DNA of 61,779 nt, taken from positions 1-61,779 of the forward strand of contig JAFIGU010000112.1 in the NCBI GenBank assembly GCA_017849555.1, in the 5' to 3' direction. Under the pieces are notes generated by a model. That model saw nothing but the letters and a program-made list of their open reading frames with translations. It did no database searches and was not told the origin of the DNA. Both the position numbers and the translations under genes were made by a program. Every line of letters begins with the position of its first letter. Positions within the stretch are counted from its first letter, which is position 1. Of the stretch, positions 43,067 to 54,158 are shown piece by piece. This DNA comes from Sphingomonas sp. (lineage in GTDB: Bacteria; Pseudomonadota; Alphaproteobacteria; Sphingomonadales; Sphingomonadaceae).

Positions 43067-44212
43067 ATGCGGGGAGTGATGCGCGGGGGCGCGATGGCGC
43101 TGGCGATCGCGATGCTGCTGGCGGGCACCTCGGCCCAGGCGGCGGAGGCGAAACGCGAGACGGCGGGCAAGCTGGCCGACGGGACGATTGTCGAGGCGGT
43201 GACGCTGTCGAATGCGCGCGGCATCTCGGCGCGGATCATCAGCTTCGGCGCGACCTTGCAGCAATTGATGATGCCCGATCGCGCGGGCAAGCTCGCCGAT
43301 GTCGAGCTCGGCTATGACGATATCCAGCGCTATGCCGATCACCCAAATTATTGGGGGGCGAGCGTCGGTCGCTATGCCAATCGCATCGCCGGCGGCCGCT
43401 TTACGCTCGACGGCAAAAGCTATCAGCTCGCCCAGAACGACAAGGCCAATTCGCTCCACGGCGGGACCAAGGGGTTCGACAAGCTCAACTGGCGCGTCGT
43501 CGCGGTGAAGAGCGGCGCCAAGGCGAGCGTCACCTTCGCGCTGACCAGCCCGGCGGGCGATCAGGGCTATCCCGGCACGCTCAAGGTCACCGCGACCTAT
43601 ATGCTCGACGATGCCGGCGACCTGACGATCGATTATGACGCGACCACCGACGCGCCGACGATCGTCAACCTCACCAATCATGCGATCTTCAACCTTGCGG
43701 GCGAGGGCGCGCCGGGCGGCATCAACGGGCATCGCCTGACGATCCCGGCGAGCCGCTATACCCCGGTCAACGCCGCGTTGATCCCGACCGGCGAGCTGAA
43801 GCCGGTCGCGGGCACGGTGTTCGATTTCACCCGCGGCAAGATCATCGAGGACGGGCTGCGCGATGGCCGCGACGCGCAGATCGTCGCGGGGCGCGGGTTC
43901 GATCACAATTTCGTGCTCGATGCCGGCGCGACCAAGGAGCCCAAGCTTGCCGCGCGGCTCGAAGACCCCGCCTCTGGCCGCGCGCTGGAGGTGTGGAGCG
44001 ATCAGCCCGGGGTGCAGGTCTATACCGGCAACTTCCTCGACGGCACGCTGATCGGCAAATCGGGCCATCTCTATCGCATGGGCGACGGCATCGCGCTCGA
44101 ACCGCAGAAATTCCCCGATACGCCCAACCAGCCGGCGTTCGGATCGGCGCGGGTCGACCCCGCGCATCCCTATCACCACCGCATGATCTTCCGTCTGTCG
44201 ACGATCGGCTGA
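43067..44212 (+). CDS. galM: exported aldose 1-epimerase (mutarotase)
   Basis: Interconverts sugar anomers, helping the 1-dehydrogenase use L-arabinose. 381 residues, with a signal peptide (GAMALAIAMLLAGTSAQAAEA), so the enzyme is periplasmic like many sphingomonad GalM proteins. Family motifs: ISFGATLQQLMMPDRAG, GASVGRYANRIAGGRFTLDGKSYQLAQND (with the arginine of NRI), NSLHGGTKGFDKLNW (catalytic His), LTNHAIFNLAGEG (second His) and LEPQKFPDTPN near the C-terminus with the base Glu. ATG at 43067 follows GAAGGAAC. It leads the plus-strand operon galM-dehydratase-lactonase. Confidence 0.9.
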   Translation: MRGVMRGGAMALAIAMLLAGTSAQAAEAKRETAGKLADGTIVEAVTLSNARGISARIISFGATLQQLMMPDRAGKLADVELGYDDIQRYADHPNYWGASVGRYANRIAGGRFTLDGKSYQLAQNDKANSLHGGTKGFDKLNWRVVAVKSGAKASVTFALTSPAGDQGYPGTLKVTATYMLDDAGDLTIDYDATTDAPTIVNLTNHAIFNLAGEGAPGGINGHRLTIPASRYTPVNAALIPTGELKPVAGTVFDFTRGKIIEDGLRDGRDAQIVAGRGFDHNFVLDAGATKEPKLAARLEDPASGRALEVWSDQPGVQVYTGNFLDGTLIGKSGHLYRMGDGIALEPQKFPDTPNQPAFGSARVDPAHPYHHRMIFRLSTIG

Positions 44213-44228
44213 GCCCCAAGGACCAGAT

Positions 44229-46028
44229 ATGACCACGCCTAAGCTGACCGATAAGCTGCGCTCGCGCGCCTGGTTCGACAATCCTGCCAATATCGACATG
44301 ACCGCGCTCTATCTGGAGCGCTATCTGAACTTCGGTCTCAGCCTCGAGGAATTGCGCTCGGGCAAGCCGATCATCGGCATCGCGCAGACCGGGAGCGATC
44401 TCAGCCCGTGCAACCGGCATCATCTGGTGCTCGCCGAGCGCGTGCGCGAGGGCATTCGCGAAGCGGGCGGGATCGCGATCGAATTTCCGGTCCATCCGAT
44501 CCAGGAGACGGGGAAGCGCCCGACCGCGGGGCTCGATCGCAACCTTTCCTATCTCGGGCTGGTCGAATTGCTCTACGGCTATCCGCTCGACGCGGTGGTG
44601 CTGACGGTCGGCTGCGACAAGACCACGCCGGCGTGCCTGATGGCCGCCGCGACCGTGAACATCCCGGCGATCGCCTTGTCGGTCGGCCCGATGCTCAACG
44701 GCTGGCACAAGGGCGAGCGCACCGGATCGGGGACGATCGTGTGGAAGGCGCGCGAGATGCTCGCCGCGGGGCAGATCGACGATAAGGAATTCATCCGCCT
44801 CGTCGCCAGCTCGGCGCCCTCGACCGGCTATTGCAACACGATGGGCACCGCGACGACGATGAATTCGCTCGCCGAGGCGCTCGGCATGTCGCTGCCCGGC
44901 CAGGCGGCGATCCCGGCGCCGTATCGCGATCGGCAGGAGGTCGCCTATCACACCGGCAAACGCATCGTGGAGATGGTGGCGGAGGATCTGAAGCCGTCCG
45001 ACATCCTGACGCGCGAGGCGTTCGAGAATGCGATCGTCGTCAATTCGGCGATCGGCGGCTCGACCAACGCGCCGATCCACCTCGCCGCGATCGCGCGGCA
45101 TGTCGGGGTCGATCTGCCGATCGATACCTGGCAGGAGAAGGGGCATAAGGTGCCGCTGCTGGTCAATCTCCAGCCGGCGGGCGAATATCTCGGCGAGGAT
45201 TATTATCGCGCCGGCGGCGTCCCCGCAGTGGTGGCGCAGCTCATCCGGCAGGGGCTGATCCACGAACATGCGGTCACCGCCAACGGCCGGACGATCGGCG
45301 AGAATTGCCGCGACGTGGCGATCGAGGACGAAAAGGTCATCCGCCCGTTCGAACGGCCGATCAAGGAGGACGCCGGGTTCATCGTGCTGCGCGGCAATCT
45401 GTTCGATTCCGCGATCATGAAGACCAGCGTGATCTCCGACGAATTCCGCGCGCGTTACCTCTCCAACCCCGACGATCCCGATGCGTTCGAGGGCCCCGCG
45501 GTCGTCTTCGACGGGCCGGAGGATTATCACCACCGCATCGACGATCCCACGCTCGGCATCACCGCCGAGACGCTGATGTTCATGCGCGGCGCGGGGCCGA
45601 TCGGCTATCCGGGGGCGGCGGAAGTCGTCAACATGCGCCCGCCGGCCTATCTGATCCGCGAGGGCATCCACGCGCTGCCGTGCATCGGTGACGGCCGCCA
45701 GTCGGGCACGTCGGGCAGCCCGTCGATCCTCAACGCCTCGCCCGAGGCGGCGGCGATGGGTGGGCTCGCGCTGATCCGCACCGGCGATCGCGTGCGGATC
45801 GATCTGGCGAAGGGGACCGCCGACGTGCTGATCTCCGACGCGGAGCTCGCCGAGCGGCGGCGTGCCCTGGCGGCGGCGGGCGGCTATGCCTATCCCGCCT
45901 CGCAGACCCCGTGGCAGGAGATCCAGCGCGGCATCGTCGGCCAGATGGAGACGGGCGCGATCCTCGAAGGCGCGGAAAAATACCAGCGGATCGCGCAGAC
46001 CGCCGGGCTACCGCGGGATAATCACTGA
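44229..46028 (+). CDS. L-arabonate dehydratase (IlvD/Edd family)
   Basis: Iron-sulfur dehydratase converting L-arabonate to 2-keto-3-deoxy-L-arabonate; 599 residues, normal for the pentonate/hexonate branch. The three cluster cysteines are visible: SPCNRHH near 59, GCDKTTPAC near 127 and STGYCNTMGTATTMNSLAEALGMSLPG near 200. The KTTPAC and SAIGGSTNAPIHLAAIARH motifs and the C-terminal GDGRQSGTSGSPSILNASPEAA are typical of sugar-acid dehydratases as opposed to IlvD. ATG at 44229 lies 16 bases after galM. Arabonate is preferred over xylonate because of the surrounding genes. Confidence 0.9.
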   Translation: MTTPKLTDKLRSRAWFDNPANIDMTALYLERYLNFGLSLEELRSGKPIIGIAQTGSDLSPCNRHHLVLAERVREGIREAGGIAIEFPVHPIQETGKRPTAGLDRNLSYLGLVELLYGYPLDAVVLTVGCDKTTPACLMAAATVNIPAIALSVGPMLNGWHKGERTGSGTIVWKAREMLAAGQIDDKEFIRLVASSAPSTGYCNTMGTATTMNSLAEALGMSLPGQAAIPAPYRDRQEVAYHTGKRIVEMVAEDLKPSDILTREAFENAIVVNSAIGGSTNAPIHLAAIARHVGVDLPIDTWQEKGHKVPLLVNLQPAGEYLGEDYYRAGGVPAVVAQLIRQGLIHEHAVTANGRTIGENCRDVAIEDEKVIRPFERPIKEDAGFIVLRGNLFDSAIMKTSVISDEFRARYLSNPDDPDAFEGPAVVFDGPEDYHHRIDDPTLGITAETLMFMRGAGPIGYPGAAEVVNMRPPAYLIREGIHALPCIGDGRQSGTSGSPSILNASPEAAAMGGLALIRTGDRVRIDLAKGTADVLISDAELAERRRALAAAGGYAYPASQTPWQEIQRGIVGQMETGAILEGAEKYQRIAQTAGLPRDNH

Positions 46029-46041
46029 GGCAGGCGCTTAC

Positions 46042-46152
46042 CCCGTCACCCCGGCCTTGAGCCGGGGTCCATCGGGCGGCAAGCGCAGGGCAAGGGGCTC
46101 TGGCTGCGGGGCCTGAGACACAATGGACCCCGGCTAAGGCCGGGGTGACGGG
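46042..46152. repeat. GC-rich inverted repeat within the plus-strand arabinose operon
   Basis: Arms at 46042-46071 and 46124-46152 are complementary except for a one-base indel and each contains a CCCCGGCC..GGCCGGGG-like mini-hairpin. This looks like a REP/ERIC-type palindrome of alphaproteobacteria. It separates the dehydratase and lactonase genes and could lower lactonase expression or stabilise the upstream mRNA. Confidence 0.7.
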
Positions 46153-46186
46153 AGAGAGATTACATGGCCCGGACCAGGAATCGGCG

Positions 46187-47044
46187 ATGAGCGACTGGCG
46201 GATCGTGCCGCGCGAGACGCGCGATGTCCTCGGCGAAGGCACCTTATGGTCGGCGCGCGAGAATGCGGTCTTCTGGGTCGATATTCTCGCGCCCGCGCTC
46301 AACCGCCTGTCGCTCGCCGACGGGCGGATCGAGCGCTGGGCGATGCCCGAGCCGACCGGGTGGATCGTCGAGCGCGAGCGCGGCGGATTCATCGTCGGCG
46401 TCCAGAGCGGTTTCGCCGAGCTGACGCTCGATCCCTTCGCGATCCGCCCGATCCACGATCCCGAGCCGCATCTCCCCGGCAGCCGGATGAACGACGGCAA
46501 GGCCGATGCCGCGGGCAATATCTGGTGCGGCACGATGGACATGGCGGAGGAGCAGGATTGCGGCGCGCTCTACCGGCTCGGCCCCGGCTTTCGCTGCGAG
46601 CGGATGGACGCGGGGTATCGTGTGCCCAACGGCCCGGCCTTCGCGCCCGGCGGTGCGTGGGTCTATCATAGCGATACCGCGCGGCGGACGGTCTTCCGCT
46701 TCGCGCTCGACGAGGGCGGGGCGTTGGAAGGAAAGCATCCCTTCATCCGCTTCGCCGAGGCGGACGGCTATCCGGACGGGATGACGGTCGACGCCGAGGG
46801 CTATCTGTGGATCGCGCATTGGGGCGGCGGACGGATCAGCCGCTTCGCGCCGGACGGCACGCTCGATCGGACGATCACCTTGCCTGCGCGGCAGATCACC
46901 AACATCGCCTTCGCGGGCGCGGGGCTCGATCGCATGTTCGTCACCTCGGCGACGATCGGGCTCGATGCCAGGGAGGCCGACGGGGCGCTGTTCGAGGTGT
47001 TCCCCGGCGTGCGCGGGGTGAGCCCGGGCCTCTATTGCGACTGA
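46187..47044 (+). CDS. L-arabinolactonase (SMP-30/gluconolactonase family)
   Basis: Six-bladed beta-propeller lactonase hydrolysing L-arabino-1,4-lactone to L-arabonate. 285 residues. The divalent metal site is indicated by LGEGTLWSARENAVFWVDI (Glu of GEG), GSRMNDGKADAAGNIWCGTMD (Asn and Asp), VPNGPAFAPGG (Asn) and YPDGMTVDAEGYLWIAHWGGGRISRF (Asp). ATG at 46187 follows AGGAA; the frame to 46145 includes part of a repeat and is not used. It is the last gene of the galM operon and is separated from the dehydratase by a palindromic repeat. Confidence 0.9.
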   Translation: MSDWRIVPRETRDVLGEGTLWSARENAVFWVDILAPALNRLSLADGRIERWAMPEPTGWIVERERGGFIVGVQSGFAELTLDPFAIRPIHDPEPHLPGSRMNDGKADAAGNIWCGTMDMAEEQDCGALYRLGPGFRCERMDAGYRVPNGPAFAPGGAWVYHSDTARRTVFRFALDEGGALEGKHPFIRFAEADGYPDGMTVDAEGYLWIAHWGGGRISRFAPDGTLDRTITLPARQITNIAFAGAGLDRMFVTSATIGLDAREADGALFEVFPGVRGVSPGLYCD

Positions 47045-47071
47045 GGCGTAGAAGGCGCTGATACCCTCTCC

Positions 47072-47153
47072 CCGTTCGGGCTGAGCTTGTCGAAGCCCTG
47101 CACTTTTCTTCCCGGCAAGGAGGGCAGTCCTTCGACAAGCTCAGGGCGAACGG
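47072..47153. repeat. REP-like palindromic element, copy 2
   Basis: 82 bp, the same length and family as 33511-33592, with the GGGCT/AGCCC arm on the left and a GCCCT/AGG(A)C-type arm on the right. It lies in the convergent gap between lactonase and enoyl-CoA hydratase genes and may serve as a two-way terminator. Confidence 0.75.
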
Positions 47154-47160
47154 TGGGAGG

Positions 47161-47961
47161 CTAAATCCAGCGCGGGTCGCGCTTTTCGGTGAAGGCGGTG
47201 ATCCCCTCCTTCGCATCGGGGTGGAGGATATGTGCCTGCGCCGCCTCGCGCGCGATCGCATAGGCCTCGGCGATGCCGCGCCCGGCGATGCGGTTGAACG
47301 AAGCCTTGCCCTGCCGCAGCACCGATGCCGGCTTGGCCGCGATCTCCGCGGAGAGTGCTTCCACCGCGGCGGCCAGCTCCTCGGTCGGATAAAGCGCATT
47401 GACCAGCCCGATCTCCAGCGCATGCGTGGCGGGGAACAGCCGCCCGGTCGCCAGCATCATCATCGCCTGTTTGGCGCCAACTGCGCGGACCAGCTGGACC
47501 TGCGGGGTATGGCACCAGAAGCCGATATTGACCCCCGGCACCGCGAACCGCGCATTGCTCGCGGCAAGCGCGAGATCGCAGGCCGCGGCCAGCTCGCACC
47601 CCGCCGCGGTGGCGACTCCTTCGATCTCGGCGATGACGATCTGCGGCTGCGCCATGATCGCCTGCATCAGCGCGGTGAGCGCGGCGAAATCGCGCGCGAG
47701 ATAGGGTTCGTCGGGCGTTTCGCGGTCGAGCGCCCTGCGTAACTCGCCCAGATCATGCCCGGCGCAGAAGATCCGCCCGCCCGCGCCGGCGACCACGATC
47801 ACCTTGATATCCTCGCGCGGCGCGAGCGCGGCGAAGGCGGCGGTCAGCGCCTCGATCAGCGGCAGTGCGAGGGCGTTGCCCGCACGCGGCCGGTTGAGTG
47901 TGACGCGCGCGACCGCGCCGCGTTCGTCGAGCAGCACCGGCGGCGCGTCGGCGTCACTCAT
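47161..47961 (-). CDS. enoyl-CoA hydratase/isomerase family protein
   Basis: Crotonase-fold enzyme acting on an acyl-CoA, 266 residues. VTLNRPRAGNALALPLIEAL near 20-39, the oxyanion-hole strand GGRIFCAGHDLGELRRA near 60-76 and EGVATAAGCELAAACDLALAASNARFAVPGVNIGFWC near 114-150 are present. In the second motif the position of catalytic Glu (GCEL) is kept. The pattern resembles the ECHDC3 group. It overlaps the end of the upstream crotonase gene by eight bases. The substrate is unknown; no other beta-oxidation gene is visible in the window. Confidence 0.82.
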   Translation of the reverse strand: MSDADAPPVLLDERGAVARVTLNRPRAGNALALPLIEALTAAFAALAPREDIKVIVVAGAGGRIFCAGHDLGELRRALDRETPDEPYLARDFAALTALMQAIMAQPQIVIAEIEGVATAAGCELAAACDLALAASNARFAVPGVNIGFWCHTPQVQLVRAVGAKQAMMMLATGRLFPATHALEIGLVNALYPTEELAAAVEALSAEIAAKPASVLRQGKASFNRIAGRGIAEAYAIAREAAQAHILHPDAKEGITAFTEKRDPRWI

Positions 47962-48751
47962 GCCGCACCCGCGCGGCGGTCTTGTTCATGAAGGCTTCGA
48001 GCCGATCCTTCGACGCCGGCTGGGTATTAGTGATCCCGGCGATGAACGCCTCGGCGAAATAGGCATCGGCTGACGGCATATTGCCGATATGCGCGATCCC
48101 CGAGGTGATGGCAAAGTTCGATAAAGGCGGGTTCTGCGCTGCCTTGCGCGCGATCTCGATCGCCTTGTCGACGCTGCTTCCCGCGACATGATATTGGCAC
48201 AGCCCGACCGCGACCGCCTCGTCGCCGGCATAGGTGCGCCCGGTGAGCATCATGTCGATCATCCGCGCCTCGCCGACCAGCCGCGCGACGCGCACCGTCG
48301 CCCCGCCGCCGGTGAAGATGCCGCGCTGCCCCTCGGGGAGCGCGAAATAGGTCGTCGCATCGGCGACGCGGATATGAAAGGCGCCCGCCAGTTCGAGCCC
48401 GCCGCCGACCACCGCGCCGTTGAGCGCGCCGATCACCGGCTTGCCGCAATGCTGGATCGCATCGAAGGCGGCGTGCCAGCGGCGGCAGATCGCCATGAAG
48501 TCGCTCGCGCTGCGCCGTTCGAGATGATGCTCGATCAGGTCGAGCCCGGCGCAGAAATGCCCTCCCTCGGCACGGACCACCACCGCGCGAACCTCGTCGC
48601 TGCGCCGGATCCATTCGAAAAGATCGTAGATTTCCTCGATGAACGCCGCCGACAGCGCGTTGCGCTTGTCCGCGCGGTTGAGCGTGACGATCAGCACCTC
48701 ACCGTCGCGCTCGGTCTTCATGAATTCGAGCATCGTCGCCCCGTCGCTCAT
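47954..48751 (-). CDS. crotonase / enoyl-CoA hydratase family protein
   Basis: 265-residue crotonase-fold enzyme. Motifs: VTLNRADKRNALSAAFIEEI near 22-41, oxyanion hole EGGHFCAGLDLIEHHLERR near 61-79, and ALNGAVVGGGLELAGAFHIRVADATTYFALPEGQRGIFTGGGATVRVARLVG near 108-160, with GGLEL in the first catalytic position and LPEGQRG in the second. ATG at 48751 has AGGAGCG at good spacing. It is first of a two-gene operon with the second hydratase. The cassette 3 sigma gene is divergent about 200 bases away. The substrate cannot be named. Confidence 0.83.
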   Translation of the reverse strand: MSDGATMLEFMKTERDGEVLIVTLNRADKRNALSAAFIEEIYDLFEWIRRSDEVRAVVVRAEGGHFCAGLDLIEHHLERRSASDFMAICRRWHAAFDAIQHCGKPVIGALNGAVVGGGLELAGAFHIRVADATTYFALPEGQRGIFTGGGATVRVARLVGEARMIDMMLTGRTYAGDEAVAVGLCQYHVAGSSVDKAIEIARKAAQNPPLSNFAITSGIAHIGNMPSADAYFAEAFIAGITNTQPASKDRLEAFMNKTAARVRHE

Positions 48752-48891
48752 GCGCTTTTCGCTCCTGTCCTTCGGCCCCCGGCGGCGCGGGAAGCATGGG
48801 CGAGCGAGAGCAAATCTGTCAATCGACCTAAATTTGTTGTGGGGGCGAATCCGGCCGCCCTGGCGTGCGCGGTGAGAATTCGTCGGTCGAA

Positions 48892-48923
48892 AAGTGTGCG
48901 CTGGTCCGCGTCATACGTATTAC
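48892..48923 (+). promoter_or_regulatory. Bipartite ECF-type promoter before the cassette 3 sigma gene
   Basis: AAGTG at 48892-48896, 14 bases, then TCATACGTATTAC at 48911-48923. The same arrangement with the same spacing (AAGTG-N14-TCATCCGTATTAC) is found before the cassette 3 receptor. This points to autoregulation by the sigma factor. Confidence 0.6.
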
Positions 48924-48956
48924 GTTACGAAATGCTGGAAATCGGGGTGTCGGGTC

Positions 48957-49469
48957 CTGCTGAGTGAACGGAGCCTGGAGGTTGACGTTGAGGTCCGGCG
49001 CTGGCGGCCGGCGCTGCTTTCGTTCTTCCTCAAGCGTGTCCACGACCGCGCCGAAGCCGAGGATCTGACGCAGGAGACGTTCGCGCGCCTGTTCGGCGGC
49101 GATGCGCGCCAGACCGGCCTCCATTCCGGCTATATCTTCCAGGTCGCCGCCAATCTGCTGCGCGATCGCGCGCGCCACGGCAAGGTGCGATCCGATCAGG
49201 CCGATGCGGTGCGGCAGCTCTACGGCCAGAGCGTCGACTTTCTCGATCCCGAGCGCATCGCCGCCGGGAAGAGCATCATGACGCAGCTGCTGCGATCGCT
49301 CGGCGACCTGCCGACGCGGACGCGCGCGATCTTCATCCTCTATCGCATCGAAAATATCGAGAAGAAGGTGATTGCCGAGAGTTTCGGGATTTCCCCCAGC
49401 GCGGTCGAGAAACATGTCGCGCGCGCGATGTCGCATTTGATGACGCGCGCGCGGGGGCTGGCGCAATGA
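48957..49469 (+). CDS. FecI-type ECF RNA polymerase sigma factor (cassette 3), start uncertain
   Basis: ECF sigma factor of about 170 residues. Region 2: RPALLSFFLKRVHDRAEAEDLTQETFARLFGG and SGYIFQVAANLLRDRARHG; region 4: LGDLPTRTRAIFILYRIENIEKKVIAESFGISPSAVEKHVARAMSHL. The start is a puzzle. The only in-frame GTG (48894) lies inside the predicted promoter. After the promoter, only CTG codons (48957, 48960) are in frame. An ATG at 48932 opens a different frame (MLEIGVSGPAE, stop 48967) that would join the sigma frame if one base were skipped. The stop overlaps the fecR start (ATGA). Confidence 0.82.
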   Translation: MLSERSLEVDVEVRRWRPALLSFFLKRVHDRAEAEDLTQETFARLFGGDARQTGLHSGYIFQVAANLLRDRARHGKVRSDQADAVRQLYGQSVDFLDPERIAAGKSIMTQLLRSLGDLPTRTRAIFILYRIENIEKKVIAESFGISPSAVEKHVARAMSHLMTRARGLAQ

Positions 49470-50488
49470 CCCGGCCGGTGCCCCCGATCAGCGCCGACGA
49501 ACAGGCGGCGATCTGGTGCCAGCGGCTCGCGGGCACGATGGACCTCGGCGACCAGGCGGCGTTCGAGGCGTGGCTGGCGGAGGATCCCGCGCATATCACA
49601 TTGCTCGAAGAGGCGGCGATCATCTGGCACGGCGCGGGCGAAGTCGCCGACAGCCCGGAAATGATCCGCTATCGCGCGGAAGCGGTGGAGGAACTGCGCC
49701 AGGCCAATGCGCGCCGCTGGTCGCGAACCTTCGATTGGCGGCGATGGGCGGCGATGGCCGCGTGTCTGGTGCTGGCCCTGGGGCTGGTCGGCTATTTCCT
49801 GCGCGATCGGCCGGCGTCGTACAGCACCGGGGCAGGGGAACGCCGCATCGTCCAGCTCGAGGACGGATCGCGGCTGACGCTCGACGGCTCGACCCGTGTC
49901 GATGTCGAAATGGATCGCAAAAGCCGGCGGCTCAAGCTTCTGGCCGGACGCGCGAAATTCGATGTCGCGCATGATGCGTTGCGGCCGTTCAGCGTGCTTG
50001 CGCGCAATCGCCTGACGGTCGCGACCGGAACGTCGTTCAGCGTCGAACTGCTGTCGCGGCAGGTCCGCGTGGTGCTTTACGAGGGGCGGGTCGAGGTGAT
50101 GGCGCAGCCCGACAGCGGCCCCCCCGCGGTGCTCGTGCCGCGCTCGACCGGCAACAGCGGTCTCGTCCCGGGGCGCGAGCTGGTCGCGCCGACGACGCGC
50201 GACGCGATCCAGATCGCCGCACTGAACGCGCCGCAATCGCTGTCGTGGGAAACCGGGATGGTGCATTTCGACGGCCAGCCGCTTTCGCTTGCGGTCGAGC
50301 GGATGAACCGCGACGCGCAGCGGACGATTGTCGTCGACGACCCGCGGCTCGCCGATCTGACCGTCAGCGGGGTGTTCAACAGCCGCGATACGGCGGCGTT
50401 CATCGAGGGCGTCACCGCGCTCTATCCGATCGTCGCGCGCGAGGAGCAGGGGCAGATCATTCTGCGCTTCAAAGCCGCCGCCAAATAA
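49466..50488 (+). CDS. fecR: FecR-type sigma regulator (cassette 3)
   Basis: 340-residue inner-membrane regulator. DUF4880-type N-terminus (ADEQAAIWCQRLAGTMDLGDQAAFEAWLAEDPAHITLLEEAAIIWH split), one membrane helix around 92-110 (WAAMAACLVLALGLVGYFL), FecR domain (ERRIVQLEDGSRLTLDGSTRVDVEM, GRAKFDVAHDALRPFSVLARN, VATGTSFSVELL, EGRVEV) and a C-terminal STN-like module (GMVHFDGQPLSLAVERMNRDAQRTIVVDDPRLADLTVSGVFNSRDTAAFIEGV). The ATG overlaps the sigma stop codon. The receptor begins about 100 bases downstream behind its own ECF-type promoter. Confidence 0.9.
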   Translation: MTRPVPPISADEQAAIWCQRLAGTMDLGDQAAFEAWLAEDPAHITLLEEAAIIWHGAGEVADSPEMIRYRAEAVEELRQANARRWSRTFDWRRWAAMAACLVLALGLVGYFLRDRPASYSTGAGERRIVQLEDGSRLTLDGSTRVDVEMDRKSRRLKLLAGRAKFDVAHDALRPFSVLARNRLTVATGTSFSVELLSRQVRVVLYEGRVEVMAQPDSGPPAVLVPRSTGNSGLVPGRELVAPTTRDAIQIAALNAPQSLSWETGMVHFDGQPLSLAVERMNRDAQRTIVVDDPRLADLTVSGVFNSRDTAAFIEGVTALYPIVAREEQGQIILRFKAAAK

Positions 50489-50500
50489 ATTTCGTTCATG

Positions 50501-50532
50501 AAGTGAGAGGTTTGCTCCCTCATCCGTATTAC
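50501..50532 (+). promoter_or_regulatory. Bipartite ECF-type promoter before the cassette 3 receptor
   Basis: AAGTG at 50501-50505 and TCATCCGTATTAC at 50520-50532, spacing 14, matching the element before the sigma gene except for one base. It lies about 50 bases before the receptor start. Confidence 0.6.
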
Positions 50533-50584
50533 CTCGCAGGCCAGCAGGAAATGCCTGGCCGCGATAACGAGGGGAGGAATGGGG

Positions 50585-53797
<3,213 letters not shown>

Positions 53798-53843
53798 GAT
53801 TTCTCCCGCACGAACCAGCCCCACCCTCCCGGGCTGAAACTGG

Positions 53844-53880
53844 ACCGTCAGCCGCTCGTCGGCTGACGGTTTTCGTGCTT
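53844..53880 (+). terminator. Strong Rho-independent terminator after the cassette 3 receptor
   Basis: A perfect 11-bp stem (ACCGTCAGCCG at 53844-53854 with CGGCTGACGGT at 53860-53870), loop CTCGT, followed by TTTTCGTGCTT. It closes the sigma-fecR-receptor unit. Confidence 0.85.
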
Positions 53881-54150
53881 GAAGTATTGGCAAGTATATC
53901 TGAGATCATGATCCAGTATATCGTCCGAAATGGCGAGAAATCTCTGAGGGGTAATGAGTATTAATTCGGTATTGACGCTCATTATCAGGCTCAAGATATT
54001 GTAATTCCCGATTTAAGTTCATAATATCTCCTAAAGACGAATCGCTTTTCTCGCTTACGGAATCTCTCCGGTGAAATGGAGTGATAGCGCTCGCCGACAG
54101 ATGATCGACGGACGCTCAACGAAGGTGGGTATTCCACCGTTAATTAGGAG
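53881..54150 (+). promoter_or_regulatory. AT-rich regulatory stretch with direct repeats
   Basis: This 270-base stretch carries no gene and is clearly richer in A/T than the rest of the window. AGTATATC occurs at 53893-53900 and again at 53915-53922, 22 bases apart (two helix turns), flanking the palindrome GATCATGATC. Further on are TATTAATTC, TAAGTTCATAATATC and TTAATTAGGAG before the secreted-protein gene. I read it as the promoter and operator of the 54159-57365 genes. No base-for-base consensus is assigned. Confidence 0.45.
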
Positions 54151-54158
54151 AAAATGCT

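Noticed and set aside
33511..47153. CRISPR array or insertion sequence ends
   Set aside because: The repeats are palindromic, only two copies far apart, with no spacers, transposase or target duplication.
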